Shown here piece after piece: positions 25,801-38,730 of a stretch of 64,000 bases of DNA (positions are counted from its first letter, which is position 1; every line of letters starts with the position of its first letter). The notes under the pieces are model-generated. The model was not told the DNA's origin, ran no database searches, and worked only from the letters and a program-made list of their open reading frames with translations. The stretch is from Oreocharis arfaki (Eukaryota; Chordata; Aves; Passeriformes; Paramythiidae): the NCBI GenBank assembly GCA_013398015.1, contig VZRR01002857.1:613543-677542 (forward strand), read 5' to 3'. The translations under genes and the position numbers were made by a program.

Positions 25801-27784
25801 TTATTTCACTACTCTACTGCATAAAACTGATCCTTTCTTCAAGCCACTTCTGGTTCATTTTCCTAAGTAGTGAGGTATTAACAGCATCATGAGCAAACCA
25901 AGATAATAAAATTTCACGTATTGGTCATATTTCTGTGCGACACATTGAAAGTACACCACAGTGGCCAAAACTCCACACTTCATGGCAGTGCAACACAAAA
26001 AGATTTTTCTACATGTGAGTTATCTGAATTAGACTCCATATTCTGACCTGGGGGAAAGCTTTCAGCAAGAACTGAGCAGGAGACCTGACAGCAGCTACAG
26101 AGAACTAGAGAGGAAGTAAAATCCTCTGATGCATTCTAAGAGACATTGTGTCACCAGAAATGAAGGCACCTGTTTGAGTCCAAGAAAAAAACATAAAAGA
26201 AAAGAAGTGAGGCATATTTAATTGAACTTCAAAAAATTTGATCTTATCATGGTATGAGCACTGGAAAAGGTAGGGACTTCTGTATCCTGACCCAAATCAC
26301 TGTGTAGGTGTGTGTTCAAAATAAAAGTCAGTGATTACTCTTTCACAGACATAAAAAACATCTTGACAGCAATGAGTAGGCATGATAAAGTAGGTCAAAA
26401 TTTCTACTGCTCTCTGCAGGCAATAGCAATTCCTTGGGGTCAGTGGAAAAGGGGAGACCCTTTCTGTGTCCATACTAAGTCATTCCTGCATTACACATCA
26501 ATTGCACAAATAGTGCATTTTAGAGAAAAGAGTGGATATTCCACTGCAAACCAGATGACATTTTAGAAATGTCATTTGACATGAGTTTTTCTTTTAAGAG
26601 CACGTTCCTACTTCTGCTAGTGGCTGGGAGAAATTCCTGCCCATGTCACTTAGTATTATCATATTGGCTCCACCTTCCAGACCCTTAGCTTTTTTGGTAC
26701 TTCTGGCTGTGATTAATGCTGCTGTGATCTACAGAGCTACTCCAAAACTAGTGTAAAAATCGTGCAAGAAATACCCCTGGGTTTTAGAGAAACATTTTAA
26801 TTAACTGCAGTCAAAAGGATTACAGTCTTTCTCTTTCTTAATCTAGCCGTGTTATAAATTATTCTCTACCTTACCAGTGAACCAGTCTGAGTGAGTCAGA
26901 AAGAGAGGTATCACCAGGGCTTTGTGATCATTTTGAGCTCAGATGCCAGCCTCTGATTGCCTCAGGGATGTTTTTTCCCCATCATCCCACAGCAAACCTC
27001 CACAGAGGAGCTCACATCCTTCAGGCAGTTCCTTTCTTCACAATGTGGAGACACAAGAATCTTCTCCTCTTTCCCACGTAGTTCAGATCCATACCTTGTT
27101 GCTTCATGATTCTGTTGCTGCTTTAGTCTGTAGCGAATTGAGTTTTCTGGAGTGGTTGTGCTTTTTCCTCCATTTTATTTTCTTTTTTTTTCTTCTTTTT
27201 AATTAGGATTTGTGGTTCCTTCCTTCACCTTTCTTGCACAGCAGCCATTACCTTCAGTTTAGCTCTCTCCTAGCTCCATATATCGCTTCATTACAAGAGA
27301 TGTCTTAGAAATCGACCTTAGCACTCTGAATAAAAGCACAACCTGGCCTTTGATTTCTGGAAAGTGCTGGTCTATGGGATGTCAGAGTACCACAGCAATG
27401 AGCTGCTGCGTGATCTGCAGCTGGCCTTCGCTCAGAGCCTTGAGCAATATTAGCTCTGTTTTCTGATTTCCCACTTGGACACACTTTGGGTGCTGCATTT
27501 CTCAAATGCTGGAACATGTTGCTGGAGTATAAACATTGTAATATCAAAATCAGCTGCTCCTCCATCTGTAACTATCATTTAAACATCCCATTCTCGATAT
27601 GCAAGAAGAAGAAACATCGGCAGATTTGAGGGGCATCATTAGCAATGCACTGCTGATAAGAACCTCTTGCATATTTCAGCCAGAGGTAGGAAAGCACTGC
27701 TCCAGTGAGACATCCCTTCCCACAGCCATGGCTTCTGCAGGTGTGAGACCACATAGTTATTTCAGCTCTGGTGATTTGTTTGGG

Positions 27785-27801
27785 TTTTTTTTTTTTTTTT
27801 T
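27785..27801. repeat. Poly(T) run
   Basis: Uninterrupted T run followed by AAATTAGG; no adjacent retroposon body recognised. Confidence 0.9.
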
Positions 27802-28999
27802 AAATTAGGACATGCTGTGCTGAGAATTCACACTTAGGAAAAATGTAAATCAAAGCTACTGTGGCTTCTAGAAAGTAGATACATAGTGACCACCACTCAG
27901 CACTGACCTCAGCCATTGCTGGACATGTGCGAACCTGGAGCTACCCTCACAGGTTTGTGTGTGGAGGGACATGATCTCACGCGCAGAGTCAAACTGTGAA
28001 CCAGGTGGTTCCCAATCCTAACAGCCTCTTTTCAGAAATCAAGGTACTCAATAACCCCTTGCTCCTCAGTGCCTTTTCTGCACATGGAATGTATCTGTCC
28101 CCTACTACCCTTACTTTAAGCAAAAGCTAAAATCATTCAAATTGCTGAAGCATCAGGTGTTATGCTGAGGATGGCCATGAAGGTAGGTTGGGAGGTAACA
28201 TCTAGATGTCAGCTTTCTGTCAGAAAATGGATTAGAACTGTAAATACTATTCAGGCCAAAATGCTGTCCACATTTCCAGAAAAGAACTTTGAAAAAAAAT
28301 TGTTGCAAAGACTATTTTAAACTCAACTTTTGTTTTAGGTGTGTGTGGGAAGAAAAGAGAAATTTTTCTTTCTCATCTTGAAAAAAGGTTGTATTAAAAT
28401 ACTATAAGAAGCTATTACAGTATTTCCTAAATCAAACGTTTCAACCCTTTCATTTGTGTAAATTTTACAAAATAGAAGGCTATCCTGAAACATGTGGTCC
28501 GTGTTGCAAAACTTGCAACTACTTTTTCTAATTTGTTTATGAGTGTGTTTTAACTTAATAAAACTGAGGGGGTTCTACCAAATTTTAACTTGAACAAATA
28601 AAACTTTCACTTGAAAACTTGGGGGAAAAATACTTCAAAGAACCATTCATCCATGCCTATGCAAACCTTCACTCCATCCACACTAACAAGCAAGAGGATG
28701 CCAATATAGAAACGCAGGCACTTGGCTCTAATCTGAGTGAGACCACGAGGACAAACAGTTTTTGTGAGAAGACTGCCCACGAGGCATTTCTGTAGTACAG
28801 ATGCCTGTGCGTACTAGGGTGAGCAGCAAGAATCTGGGCTGCTTATTTGAACAGCAGTAAGGTAAATACAAAAGCAATAAGACAAAATGCTATTAGTTTT
28901 GCACAGCTTTCTCCCCTCTCTTATTGAACTTCACTTTTCATTCTCTATTAAGGTCAACTGGGCAGGCTTTTCTGAAACTCCTATATGTTGAAATGTAAA

Positions 29000-30180
29000 T
29001 AAAATAAAACAAGCATGAGGGAGATGAAAAGAAATGACTGGTCCTAATGAGTGTAAGTTTATACTCTGTATTACAGAGCCGACAGGAATATCCCACAGGC
29101 AGGGTCAGATACTGAAGCGGATGTTTACAGCTCCACAGACATCAGCTGAGGGCTCAGCCTGGATGTTGAGACTGGTTTCTAGCATGGCAGTAAGCATCGG
29201 CATGCTGCCTTTTGGCTGCTCTTTGGCATCTGCAGAGCAGAGACCCTTCTGCACAGAGGTGGCTCCAATGCTTTTCCTTCTCCATCCCTCCCATGCAGCA
29301 CCCAAAAGGCTCAAGACGAAAGGATGTGTGTGGCTGCCCTCTTCTTCCATCAGGCAGTGAGAGGGAGGGGGAGAAAGGAGGGGAAAAACCCTTCAGCCCC
29401 ATGCGTTTCTCTTTCTGCCAGCAGCTGATGGGGAGCTGCCGCCAGCCTGCCCATTAGAAGTTTACAGAAAAGGTGAGCTCATCTCATTTGATTAGGACTG
29501 TCACCATTAGACAGTGTTTGCAATTAGTCCACGCCAACCTTATTCAGGCTTTGGATGCCTTTCAGCGGCGAAAAAGGGAACACTTGAGCTCCATTGAATT
29601 GGAGCGTGGCATCTGCTGCATGCTGGGGGGAGAGGTTGGGGGTCAGCGCTTGATTTTGATAAAGCGTGCCAGATTAATTGTCTTCGGTAATCCTGTTTGT
29701 CATGGTAGATGTGCAGAGAAGTCTTTGTGGCACAGCCTGACATATGGGCTGGCCGGCTGCTTGCCTATTCAGTGCCTCCCAGCACATGCTCTTCACAGTT
29801 GGCCTAGTTCCCAGCGCCTTGTTTTCCCGGGGAGCCAGCCTCCTGCGCCTATTCAGCTGGCCCCCCGCTCCACAAACAGGCTCCCTAATCTTCAGGCCTG
29901 TCTGGGCTATTCAGAGTGATTGCATTATTCAAAGAGATCAAGAAAGAGAACAGGGTGGGAGGGGTAAGCGTGAGAGGGGGAAAGAGAGCGGTGCAATTTA
30001 GAAAAGAAATAAGCAGCCATGTACTTCAGGCAGAGCTCTTCAGGAGGCTGATTATAGCCCCTCTCCAAATCTGAATCTATCGTGAAATTATACCCTGCGT
30101 CTTTTGTAAAATAAATGCTAATAAGAGGTAATTTGGACCCTGCTGATTATTAACTTCAATGGAGATGGTCTTTTTCCCCC
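29000..30180. promoter_or_regulatory. Candidate conserved non-coding element with higher GC and retained CpG
   Basis: Against its AT-rich flanks this block is GC-richer and keeps a dozen or so CpG dinucleotides in 29520-29880, where most of the window has almost none. It carries homeodomain cores (TAATTG at 29675-29680 and its reverse at 29521-29526; TAATCC of the OTX/PITX type at 29688-29693) and TATTCAG at 29541, 29766, 29850 and 29908, with TATTCAA at 29926. Frames of 148 (29473-29919) and 108 codons are open here, but the proteins match no family I know, frames are open on both strands, and no splice context is evident. I read it as a distal regulatory element, such as a developmental enhancer. 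An unrecognised exon or lncRNA promoter is the alternative. Confidence 0.4.
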
Positions 30181-30787
30181 ATGTTTTGTTATGAATTCTT
30201 GGATTTCTCCTCCCTGTTAGGATTCATGCTCCACAGCAAAAGAAGAAATAGGAGAGTTAAGGAGAAGGACAAATGTGGCATGACAGGGGATAGGCAAGCA
30301 TCTAGCTGGGCAGAGCAGTCTGGAGTTACTGAGAGACCAAAAATGGATCAGTGTCCTGAGCATGGATCCAGCACACCCATGCTCACACAGCTTAAGTGCA
30401 GAGCCTATCCTGCAGCTGTACAGCCACCTTACAACACCTTGCTTCCCCAAGGAAGGGGAGAAGTGAGATGGATCTAATTTGATGCGAAAAGAAAACAGAA
30501 AGAAGTACCTGAAACTACCCTTACCTAGGTTTCTTAAGTGCTCTTTGATTATGCATTTAATTACATGGTCATAAATGTTACTTTACAAGAGCTCTTAGGA
30601 TACATAGTCTGTAGTTTTTTAAATGGGAGCAGCTTTGGAGAAATGCTGAGAATTCAGTATGTCAGCCAAGACCTCGATTTCTACAGGCCATAACCTAAAC
30701 TATTTCAAACCCCATCTTGACTTGGCTAGAGTCAAGTTTTCTGCCAAAGAACAATCTTTGGAGTGTATGTGTAACACATTGATAGGA
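30181..30787. other. Unique sequence, nothing recognised
   Basis: No gene, repeat or motif that I can support. The 98-codon plus frame at 30181-30477 overlaps an equally open minus frame and has no family resemblance. Confidence 0.5.
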
Positions 30788-30900
30788 AAAAAACAAACCA
30801 AACCCAAAACCAACCAACCAACCAACCAACCAACCCACCAAAAAAGAGCCAAAAAACAAAACCCGAAAAACCTCAAACAAAAAACCCCCCAAACAATTAA
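30788..30900. repeat. (CCAA)n / CAAA-rich array
   Basis: A perfect CCAA core at about 30810-30835 is flanked by irregular AAAACC and AAAAC units. The array produces long open frames in several phases that are not genes. The same style of array recurs at 39466, 45241 and 58447 and, on the other strand, at 41468. Confidence 0.9.
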
Positions 30901-32769
30901 AAATAAAGCACACAATTTCCCTCAATACGTTTTTGCCTTTTTATGATTCAGAGAAGCAGCAGAAAGAAATGGATGCTGCTGAAATGCATGCCACGTATGA
31001 ACATGCAGAGAGTGCGCTGTGTCCCATTCATAAACTGCCCTGAAGCAGAGTATGTGTACACCAGTTATTTCCTGTACCAAGAATGTGGTGGCATAAGTGT
31101 GGTGTGATTTGCATGCACTGTATGATCATCTGCCAGATCTTTACCATCATCTGCCACATTTCAGCCAATTTTGAAGAATTCTCTAAACCTCTGCCTGATG
31201 CACTATTAAAATTTGGTATAGTGACCTGCAAGGAAACAACCAAACCACTGAAGAATGACAGGGAGTATCTAAGACAGTTCAAAAGATCATCCTTCGATTT
31301 TTTTTTTTTTAATACAATTTTACCTCTTTATGCTTCTCCCTTAATATCATTAGCATCATCCTCGCTCCTTGTCCAGAATTTTCTGATTAACAGTTTGTCA
31401 CATCAGTTCCTGGCTTCTCCTGAGCCCTAGAACTTCCTCTCAGCAAGCTCATCACAGTCACATGCTTTCTTCTGCACAGGCCCAGCAACAACCAGATAAA
31501 ATTCAGTTTAACATTAAGGAGATCAGAGCTTGTTTGTGCCATCTTCTTCATGCTTACCATTTGGAAGTTACCAATGCTTATATCAGCTGTCAAAATGTTT
31601 CAGTACTGTTTTCATCTCTGTCGCAGAGATCACATCGTAGACTCTGTTTTAAATACAGCATCCATAAGCTGTTTAAGAGGTAAGATTGCATGGTTTTGAT
31701 ATTAGGGAGAAGGAAGGCTACTCCCAGGTCATCTTAATCAAAGACATTGTGCATATTTATTTGACTCTTGCCTCTGCTATTTCTGCTGCTGCTGCTCTCG
31801 CTGAGCTTCATTTCCTCTACTCCCCTACATATTGAAATAGATACTGTATTGTAATTACAATTGAAGGAATGCACAACAACCAACATCTCTTAAGTGTCCT
31901 CTTCCAGGTGGGGGTGTAGCCCGAATGAAAATTGTAGAACAGAATTACCATCCTCTGTTCAGGCTTGTGTTTTCCTACTGCTCCTGCTAGACAATTCATT
32001 TTTCACAAAAAGGTTGATTTCTGAGACTACTGTTCTTCTAGTAGGGACCAGCATAGGCAAGTGATCTAGACAAACACAGCAAACTGGAACTGCCATGGGG
32101 CTGATGAGTCAGAAGCAGGCATATCTTCTGACGTCATGAAGCCTTTGAGGCCATTAGGCTTTTGCTGGGTGTGTGCTGAAGGAGAGTGGTGGCATTCTCA
32201 AGCTAGCAATCTCATTTTTAACCACAGTTTTGTCCTTGCAGCAGAAGGGTAGCTCGATTTATTTTTGTGACCGTGTTGGTATGTCTCTTAGAGAGATACA
32301 AATCTTCATCTTTGAAGAGTGCCATTTTTATGGTCAAATTAAAAAAGGGATTTTTGTAACTCTGAATTTATTGATTAATATATCTGCAACAATATGATTC
32401 TTTTCCCCATAAACAAAGCTTCAGAAATTCTATTTGTTGCAGACAGATCTAATGGAAAGAGGACAAGCATTCCAAGTATTCATATTCATCCCTAGTATTT
32501 TCCAATACCCTGAGAAGTTGAAAGTTTCATCCATCCTTTGAAAAATACCCTGATCTAAGATATGTTCATAAAGACAATTAACAAAGAAATGAGTAGAACC
32601 TCAAAATTCTCTGGTGCCAAATTTGTTTTTTGGCACCAACAAGTTCATTCAGAAGATAAAGTTTTACATGACTGCCATGTCAATTTTCTTCCATAAAGTC
32701 TGAGAAGAATGAGAAAAAATATCAATAAATAATCCAAACTGAATTGCTGTCATTCAGTGAATTTGAGTC
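30901..32769. other. Gene-free unique sequence
   Basis: No supportable gene or mobile element. Contains a T run at 31299-31311, a short CTG run near 31782-31796 and a 10-bp stem-loop at 32612-32638. Confidence 0.55.
32612..32638. other. Perfect 10-bp stem-loop with TTGGCA arms
   Basis: TGGTGCCAAA (32612-32621) and TTTGGCACCA (32629-32638) are exact reverse complements around a 7-nt loop. Each arm holds TTGGCA, the half-site core of NFI factors, though the spacing differs from a standard NFI palindrome. It lies about 130 bp upstream of a CR1 tail with no evident link. Confidence 0.7.
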
Positions 32770-32930
32770 GAGGTGAAGCGGTCACAGCACTAGCCTCACA
32801 GAGCTCAAGAAATGTTTGGATAACACTCTTAGGCACATGGTGTGATTTGTGGGGTGGTACGGTGCAGAACCAGGAGAGCATTTATTTCAATGATCCTTGT
32901 GGGTCCCTTCCAACTCAGGATAGCCTAGGG
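32770..32930 (+). mobile_element. CR1 LINE 3' tail fragment
   Basis: Only the last 160 or so bases of a CR1 element are present. Recognisable blocks are CACAGAGCTCAAGAAATG (32798-32815), TGGATAACACTCTTAGGCAC and, at the end, GATCCTTGTGGGTCCCTTCC (32892-32911) with CAACTCAGGATA. The final octamer tail is decayed. The wording differs from the copies at 5.8 and 47.9 kb, so it belongs to another CR1 subfamily. The severe 5' truncation is normal for CR1. Confidence 0.88.
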
Positions 32931-35900
32931 AATTTAAGCTATTCAAATTATTCCAGTTGCATTTTAAATAGAAACAAGTAATTGAAGGAATACATTAAGA
33001 CTTTCTTAAGAAAGAAGGAGGAATCTTCTTTCCTCCAGTGTAAGTTTGCCATGGGCAAGTGCCGGCAACGAATAGGAGTTTCTAATATCAGTTATCCCTG
33101 GTGCACCTACATCTCCCTTTTCCCCTTGTTTAAACCCACAAAGATCTATGAGGAATGAAACACCTTCTTGCTTTAGGGATAATTTGAAGGATTTCAGTAT
33201 TTTTAGCAACCAAATGTACAGGGAGAGATTCTTCAAAGATTAAAATAAAGTAAAAACTGGGACTTTCCATGTGAATTAAAATCCTTTAATGTATTTTGAG
33301 TAATGCTTGCCATGTATTTTGATGGAAACCAAGGGCAAATATTTGACTTAGTGCGTGACCTATAGCCCCCATAAAAAATAGCAGGGAAGCAAGAGGATGA
33401 ATTCATCAGTGCCCTCTAACTTGCAAGCTAAAGCCAAACGTGCAACATTAATAGACGTGAAGGTGCTGTATTGAGTTATATTTCACCAGCATTTAGCAGC
33501 TCTTGGAAAAAGATTGTTGGTTTGGATGAGATCACCTCTCAAAAAAAAGTCAATCTCGGTGGATAAGTAAGTCATAAATAATGTGTTTGTGTCCCCGCCA
33601 TCTTCTTCTTAGTACTGTTCTCCTGATACCTTCTGCAAAACTAATTTTTTATTTCTACAGGGAATAAACTAAGTTCCACATCCTTCCTGGGTTCTTGTGC
33701 TTATTAGTTACTAAAACCATCAAAAAATTATAGTTGAACTAGGTAACACATGCATATCATTATGTTGTATGACACAGTCACACCGGTAGTAAATTAAAAA
33801 CTGTAGCATGTATGCAGTGAAAGGTCATTGACGAAACAAGAGCCTTGTGTTACTAGAGACACAGCTATTATTTTCCAAGTTTCTCGGTACATATCTACAA
33901 TTCTGTTTCTCTGGAGTCTTTGAAAAACCCAAAAGTAAAAACAGGAATTGAAATTAAACAAGTCATTACATATTACATTACCTCTTTTACTTTTTGACTT
34001 TAATACATATGTACCACACCAAAGAAAAACCAAAATGGTATCCCAGCCTTACTACAACTACATCAGTTGCCTGCCATCAGTGAAGGTAAGAACTAGTCAT
34101 CTGCATCATAAAGTCCTCAATGAAGACACAAATAACTTCCTGTACTATAAACAGATTCCACTTTCTGTATCTTCATTAAAGAAACATAATGTTTTACATT
34201 AATTATACGCATTTCGTTCATATTTTCACAAGAAGGAACAAATTTGGACTGACCCAATTCTTCATTAGTGTGAATCTATATCCCTTTGAGTAGCCAAGAG
34301 ATGTGCTGCTATCCTGATTAAGGAGCATTCACTATTACACTCCTGCTTTGAAGACTGAGTATATTTCTGTCCCACACTCTTGAGGTCTTGTATGGAGTTG
34401 GGTAATGAAACAAAGAAAACTAAAGTAGGACAATCAGAGAGCAAGAGAAGCTTTTGCTAAGCAGGGAATATCCTTTCATTTGTACCACTCACAAGATTAT
34501 TGAGTTAGAGAGGAATAAATTAATCTCAGCACACTGTTTTACATTCTTGTTCATGCCTCCATTTTAAGGTCAAAAAGGTCTCAGCCATCTCACTGAAGAA
34601 ATCAAGAGAGCAAGCCCAGGGCTGTAAGGACACATACCTTTGACAAGGAAGAGTTGCTCTGGCTGAGACTTCTACCTTCTGCTCTGCTCCCTGTGACAGC
34701 AGTGCCCCCAATCAGTAACTTCAGGGCAAGCATTCAACTTCTTGTTCCAACACCTGTAAGAAATGCATCAGAAAGCTTTTAAAAAAAAAACAGGATAAAG
34801 TAAAGATCCAAAAAATGATGATACACACAGTAAATGTCCGCCTAATGTTCTGCCATGCATTTTTAAGGGATTCACCTCATTTAACTTCAATAAGCTAGAA
34901 GTCAAGTGCCTAACTAGAGCTCAGTTTTAGAGCACACAGCACATTCAGGAGGAGCAACCATCTTCTCCAGAGGGCCATTAGTCCTGTTCTAAGAAATCTG
35001 ATCTCAGGTTTAACCTCTGGAATTACACTTAGATATAAGGGAGGAAAATGGGTGGTGTAGTTCAGATGGCTAAATTTCAACTCAATAAAAACCTCCTTTA
35101 ATGTTATCAGTAGAATTTTTTTCCAGGCAAAAGACATTAGGACTTTGTCCGACTGTTTTTATTATGCCTCTTTGATGCTGTGGGACAATAACGCTCTCCA
35201 TACATCACAGAATAGAATGTTATTCTGCCCAAGAAGGACTTGATATTTTCATGGATGCAGTTTTTACCTTAAATTAAGTATGTAAGTAAATTTCTATGAC
35301 TTTTGATTTTTGCTAGAAAATAAAATTATTTTCCACAGAAATGCCATAATATTTTTAGTACACTCTTGTTTAATAAGACAGCCTGCACCATTCAACGTAG
35401 GATTTCAGGTAAACTGACCAGCCATTGTAAATGCTGTCCAAGAGAAAGAGGCGAGAACAGAGGCCACACAAGGCAGAAGGTGATGCTAATTCCTCTATGT
35501 GAGAAGACTACTGAATCTGCACCACCATAAAATCTGAAGTGCAATTACTGTGACTGAATCAGGAGACACATGTGGTGGAATATTTTTTTCCTTACTGATA
35601 TTAGTACTGGAGTAGGCAATACAGTCTTCAAAGAATCAGAAGAAAAAGTTGTCCATTTATTGCCAAATTATGCAAGAAACAGGTGGAGCACATAAAGATT
35701 CTGTCGAGCTAAGAGGGGATTGTATATAGAACAAATCTTACCAGTGATCAAGGAATCTGAAAAGATTAATTTATCAGTCTTTTCTGGAGAGGGTCCCTTT
35801 TAACCCCCAATTCTTTTCTTTCTGGCTTCTCTATTTCCCCTTCCCCCAGTCTCCTCAAAGCTTCCATCCACTGTCATCATTTCCCGTGTTTGCAAATGGG

Positions 35901-36267
35901 TAAGCAAAGAGTCCTGCTTCTCAGAAATCCCCTGCAATCAGCTGGCTCACTCCATCTCCCCACCCCCAGCCCACTGCTCTCCCCCTCCACTGAGCACAAT
36001 GTCCTGGTGACAGGTGGTTGCTGCTTTCTGTAATTCTGGATACAGCTCCAGTCAGGCTCAGTGGCCTGTAAAAAAACCTAGAGCTTATGAAGAGAAAAAG
36101 CTCTGGCTCTGAAAGTGCTGAGACAGGCTGGTACGGGGACTCAGTACAAAAAGCATTCAGCACAAAAAGCCAAACCCAAATGAAAAGAGCTGCTGCCAGG
36201 ATCATCACGAGGTCCTCTGCTGCACAGATGTCTACTGAACTAAGCTGAAACTGATGAGTCTTTTATC

Positions 36268-36292
36268 GCGCCCCCTCCTCCTCCCCCCCACC
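36268..36292. repeat. Pyrimidine tract next to CGCG
   Basis: TCGCGCCCC is followed by CTCCTCCTCCCCCCCC. The TCGCGCC start resembles an E2F core (TTTSGCGC) but lacks the T run required for a good site. CpG pairs are uncommon nearby. Confidence 0.7.
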
Positions 36293-36417
36293 ATAGATAC
36301 CCACAGCAAGACTCAGCTGCCTGGCTCAATTATTATTATTTCGAGAGACACAGTACATGTGATAGACATATGACACTCAGAGAATGAAGCTCAGATAGGA
36401 CTGTCTGGCAGAATTTC

Positions 36418-36472
36418 TCCTTTTTATTTTATTTTCTTTTTTTTTTCTTTTGCTTTTTTCTTTTTTTTTTCC
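36418..36472. repeat. T-rich low-complexity tract
   Basis: Runs of T broken by single A, C or G between 36418 and 36472; no adjacent retroposon recognised. Confidence 0.9.
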
Positions 36473-38606
36473 TAGTCAGCCAAAAGCTGATTAGTCAGTT
36501 TACAGGAATGGAAAGGATTTGGGTGCACTATGGTAGCAGTAGAAGCAGTGTTTTAGCAAACTAATTGCTTTTAGCATGCTCAAGCAAGAGCCAGCTAACA
36601 AAAGTGGCCTCTGCAACTGAGTACTTACATGGGTGCTCAGTGTTTTACTGCCTTCCTTGCAGCATTTGACCATTCCAGTTAAATAGAAACGGGGCTGTTA
36701 ACTGTGTGTTAACATGCTCAGTCTGTGATCTATGCACATCATTTTACCCATTCACCTTGTTCTATGCCTGCAAGTTTATTACACAGTTTCTTCCCACGTA
36801 TTACAAAATGGGTTTATAAATTATGAGTCAGTTGCAAGCTTGTGATGGGCAATATCTCAGAAAGAATTCAGCACCTAAAAGCCCTTTGCTCTCAAAGGCT
36901 CAGCTGATGTTTACTTTTCAGTCAGTCTGAAGCACACTCTTATTTTCATTGTCTTGATATCAAACAGGGGACATAGACTTTGCTACGTCAGAGTGCCTGT
37001 CAAACACCTGTAAATTTCTCTGAAAGCAGCAGGCATATAAAGCAGGCAAGGGCAATGGAAACTGGGCACTCAGCACCTTATGAACCTTGGCTATAGAGGA
37101 GAGAAGTGAGTGAAAGAGAGCTGCCTCTGGTTACTGCAGGTGCTGCAGTTTGCTAAAGAACAATTTTCAAGAAATGTGGAACAGGCAAAACATAAAGATC
37201 CCATTGTTTATAAATTAGAATGGACAGCCTGCGGGGTTTTTACTTTAACCATCTGCCTTCCAACTTTTATATAAAAATTCTGCTCCCTAATAAATGTTTA
37301 ACACATTAGGACACATATCTTGCTGGAAAGAAACCAAAACAAACTCCTTCTACCTCACAAGGATAAATTAGCAAGTGAAAAGCAAGATTTTCCAAAACCT
37401 CTTTTGTATGAATACGATCATTTAACTTAGAACTTGGAAAGTTGAAGGTCTAGTCACTAATCTACTGACTCCATCACAGAAGGGTGAATTTAATTTAGGA
37501 ACTGCTGGCTCCAGCACTGCATTTAGTTATACCAACTTGAAGAAATTTATGAGATAATCCTTTTTATCAGCATATCTATTCTTTTTTTTTGAGCCAAACA
37601 GCAGATCAACCAAACAAAAGATGTGCTTTACTGGCTAAGAAGCTAGCTGGCTATCTTTTTTGGCTGGACTGTTCCCTGCTTTATCTTCAGTGGATGATGA
37701 GACATATAAATCAGTGTCTACATGGAGAGGTGACATGCTGTTTACACAGCAGGCTTGTATTATCATAGCAGTCATATATGGGTAATAAATTAAACAACAT
37801 CAAGCTGCCAAAGATTTGCCCCATTAGAACAAGGTCTTTTTTCTTTCAGTGTTACCGAGAGCCTGATAAAATATACAGATCTCTCCCATAAACTGTACCA
37901 AAGCATCCAGGTTTGACAAAGTTAAACCTGGAAATGTAAAGCATTTCTCTGCTGCACTTTAACTGGCTGTGTTAGAAAGCTTAAATCTTGCATGTAGCCC
38001 TGAGCTGGCTTCATGCATCTGCATTGCCTTGCAGGTACCTGTTACCTTTGCAGGCAGGAACAAGGAAAGATTTTGTGACACTTGTCCACCCAACAAAGGC
38101 CTCAGAATATTTTTGACAGTGGAGTGGGGAAACATGAAAGCAGCTGGACAACAAGACCAATGCATCAGGATCTGCTCTAAAGATGACGGTAGGGCCAGCT
38201 TTTCACCACTGGCTTGTTCCAAAGATTGCCTGGGTGGTTGGTGGTGCTGGTTTGGTGAGTCCTGAGCTCACAGATCATGACACATGACGCAAGAGGAGCT
38301 GTCGTGTCCTGTATCAGCTATTTTTTGCAATTCCCTAGTTAGTCATTAAAGAGCTTAATGGAGACAGCAACCTGGGAGCCTTTCATCACAGGCAGCTGTC
38401 TCTTTCTTCCAATTCCGTCACTGGTTTTGTTAGGCAAAACTTAGAGAATCTCACTCAAAAGAACAAAAGTGTCCTTTTGCAGAGTATTTTAAGAACTTTG
38501 TATTAAAGAAACAAAATATAAACACAGCAGAATTTAATAGTTCAGCAAATAAAAGCATGTAACTATACTTTCACCTCAAATGCAAATATTGTGAGGTTTT
38601 GGCCCT

Positions 38607-38624
38607 TTTTTTTTTTTTTTTTTT
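38607..38624. repeat. Poly(T) run
   Basis: An uninterrupted T run followed by GGCTATTTCAG; seen directly. Confidence 0.9.
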
Positions 38625-38730
38625 GGCTATTTCAGCAGAAAGAACTCAAACAAACATGGTGTCTTTCTGATTCAGCACATGAGGTTTGTTGTTGTTTAGA
38701 CTCCTGTGTGCAAACAATAAGTGAAGACAC

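Larger units (their letters stand above)
22745..28999. other. Gene-free unique sequence
   Basis: No supportable gene. Small features are a stem-loop at 22832-22854, T or A runs at 23888-23905, 24257-24266, 25091-25102 and 27785-27801, and a pyrimidine-rich block at 27165-27200. The stretch at about 24880-25070 is AT-rich with many TAATTA/TAATTG-like cores and may be a constrained element, with weak support. Confidence 0.55.
32931..38730. other. Gene-free unique sequence
   Basis: No supportable gene or mobile element. The stretch at about 33330-33500 has mixed composition and may be constrained. A GC-richer block lies near 35930-36300 and ends in a pyrimidine tract at 36268-36292. A T-rich tract lies at 36418-36472 and a T run at 38607-38624. 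Confidence 0.5.

Noticed and set aside
29154..29402. Overlapping open frames on both strands around 29.0-29.46 kb
   Set aside because: Frames are open in several phases at once and none has a recognisable domain or splice context; GC-richer composition explains them.
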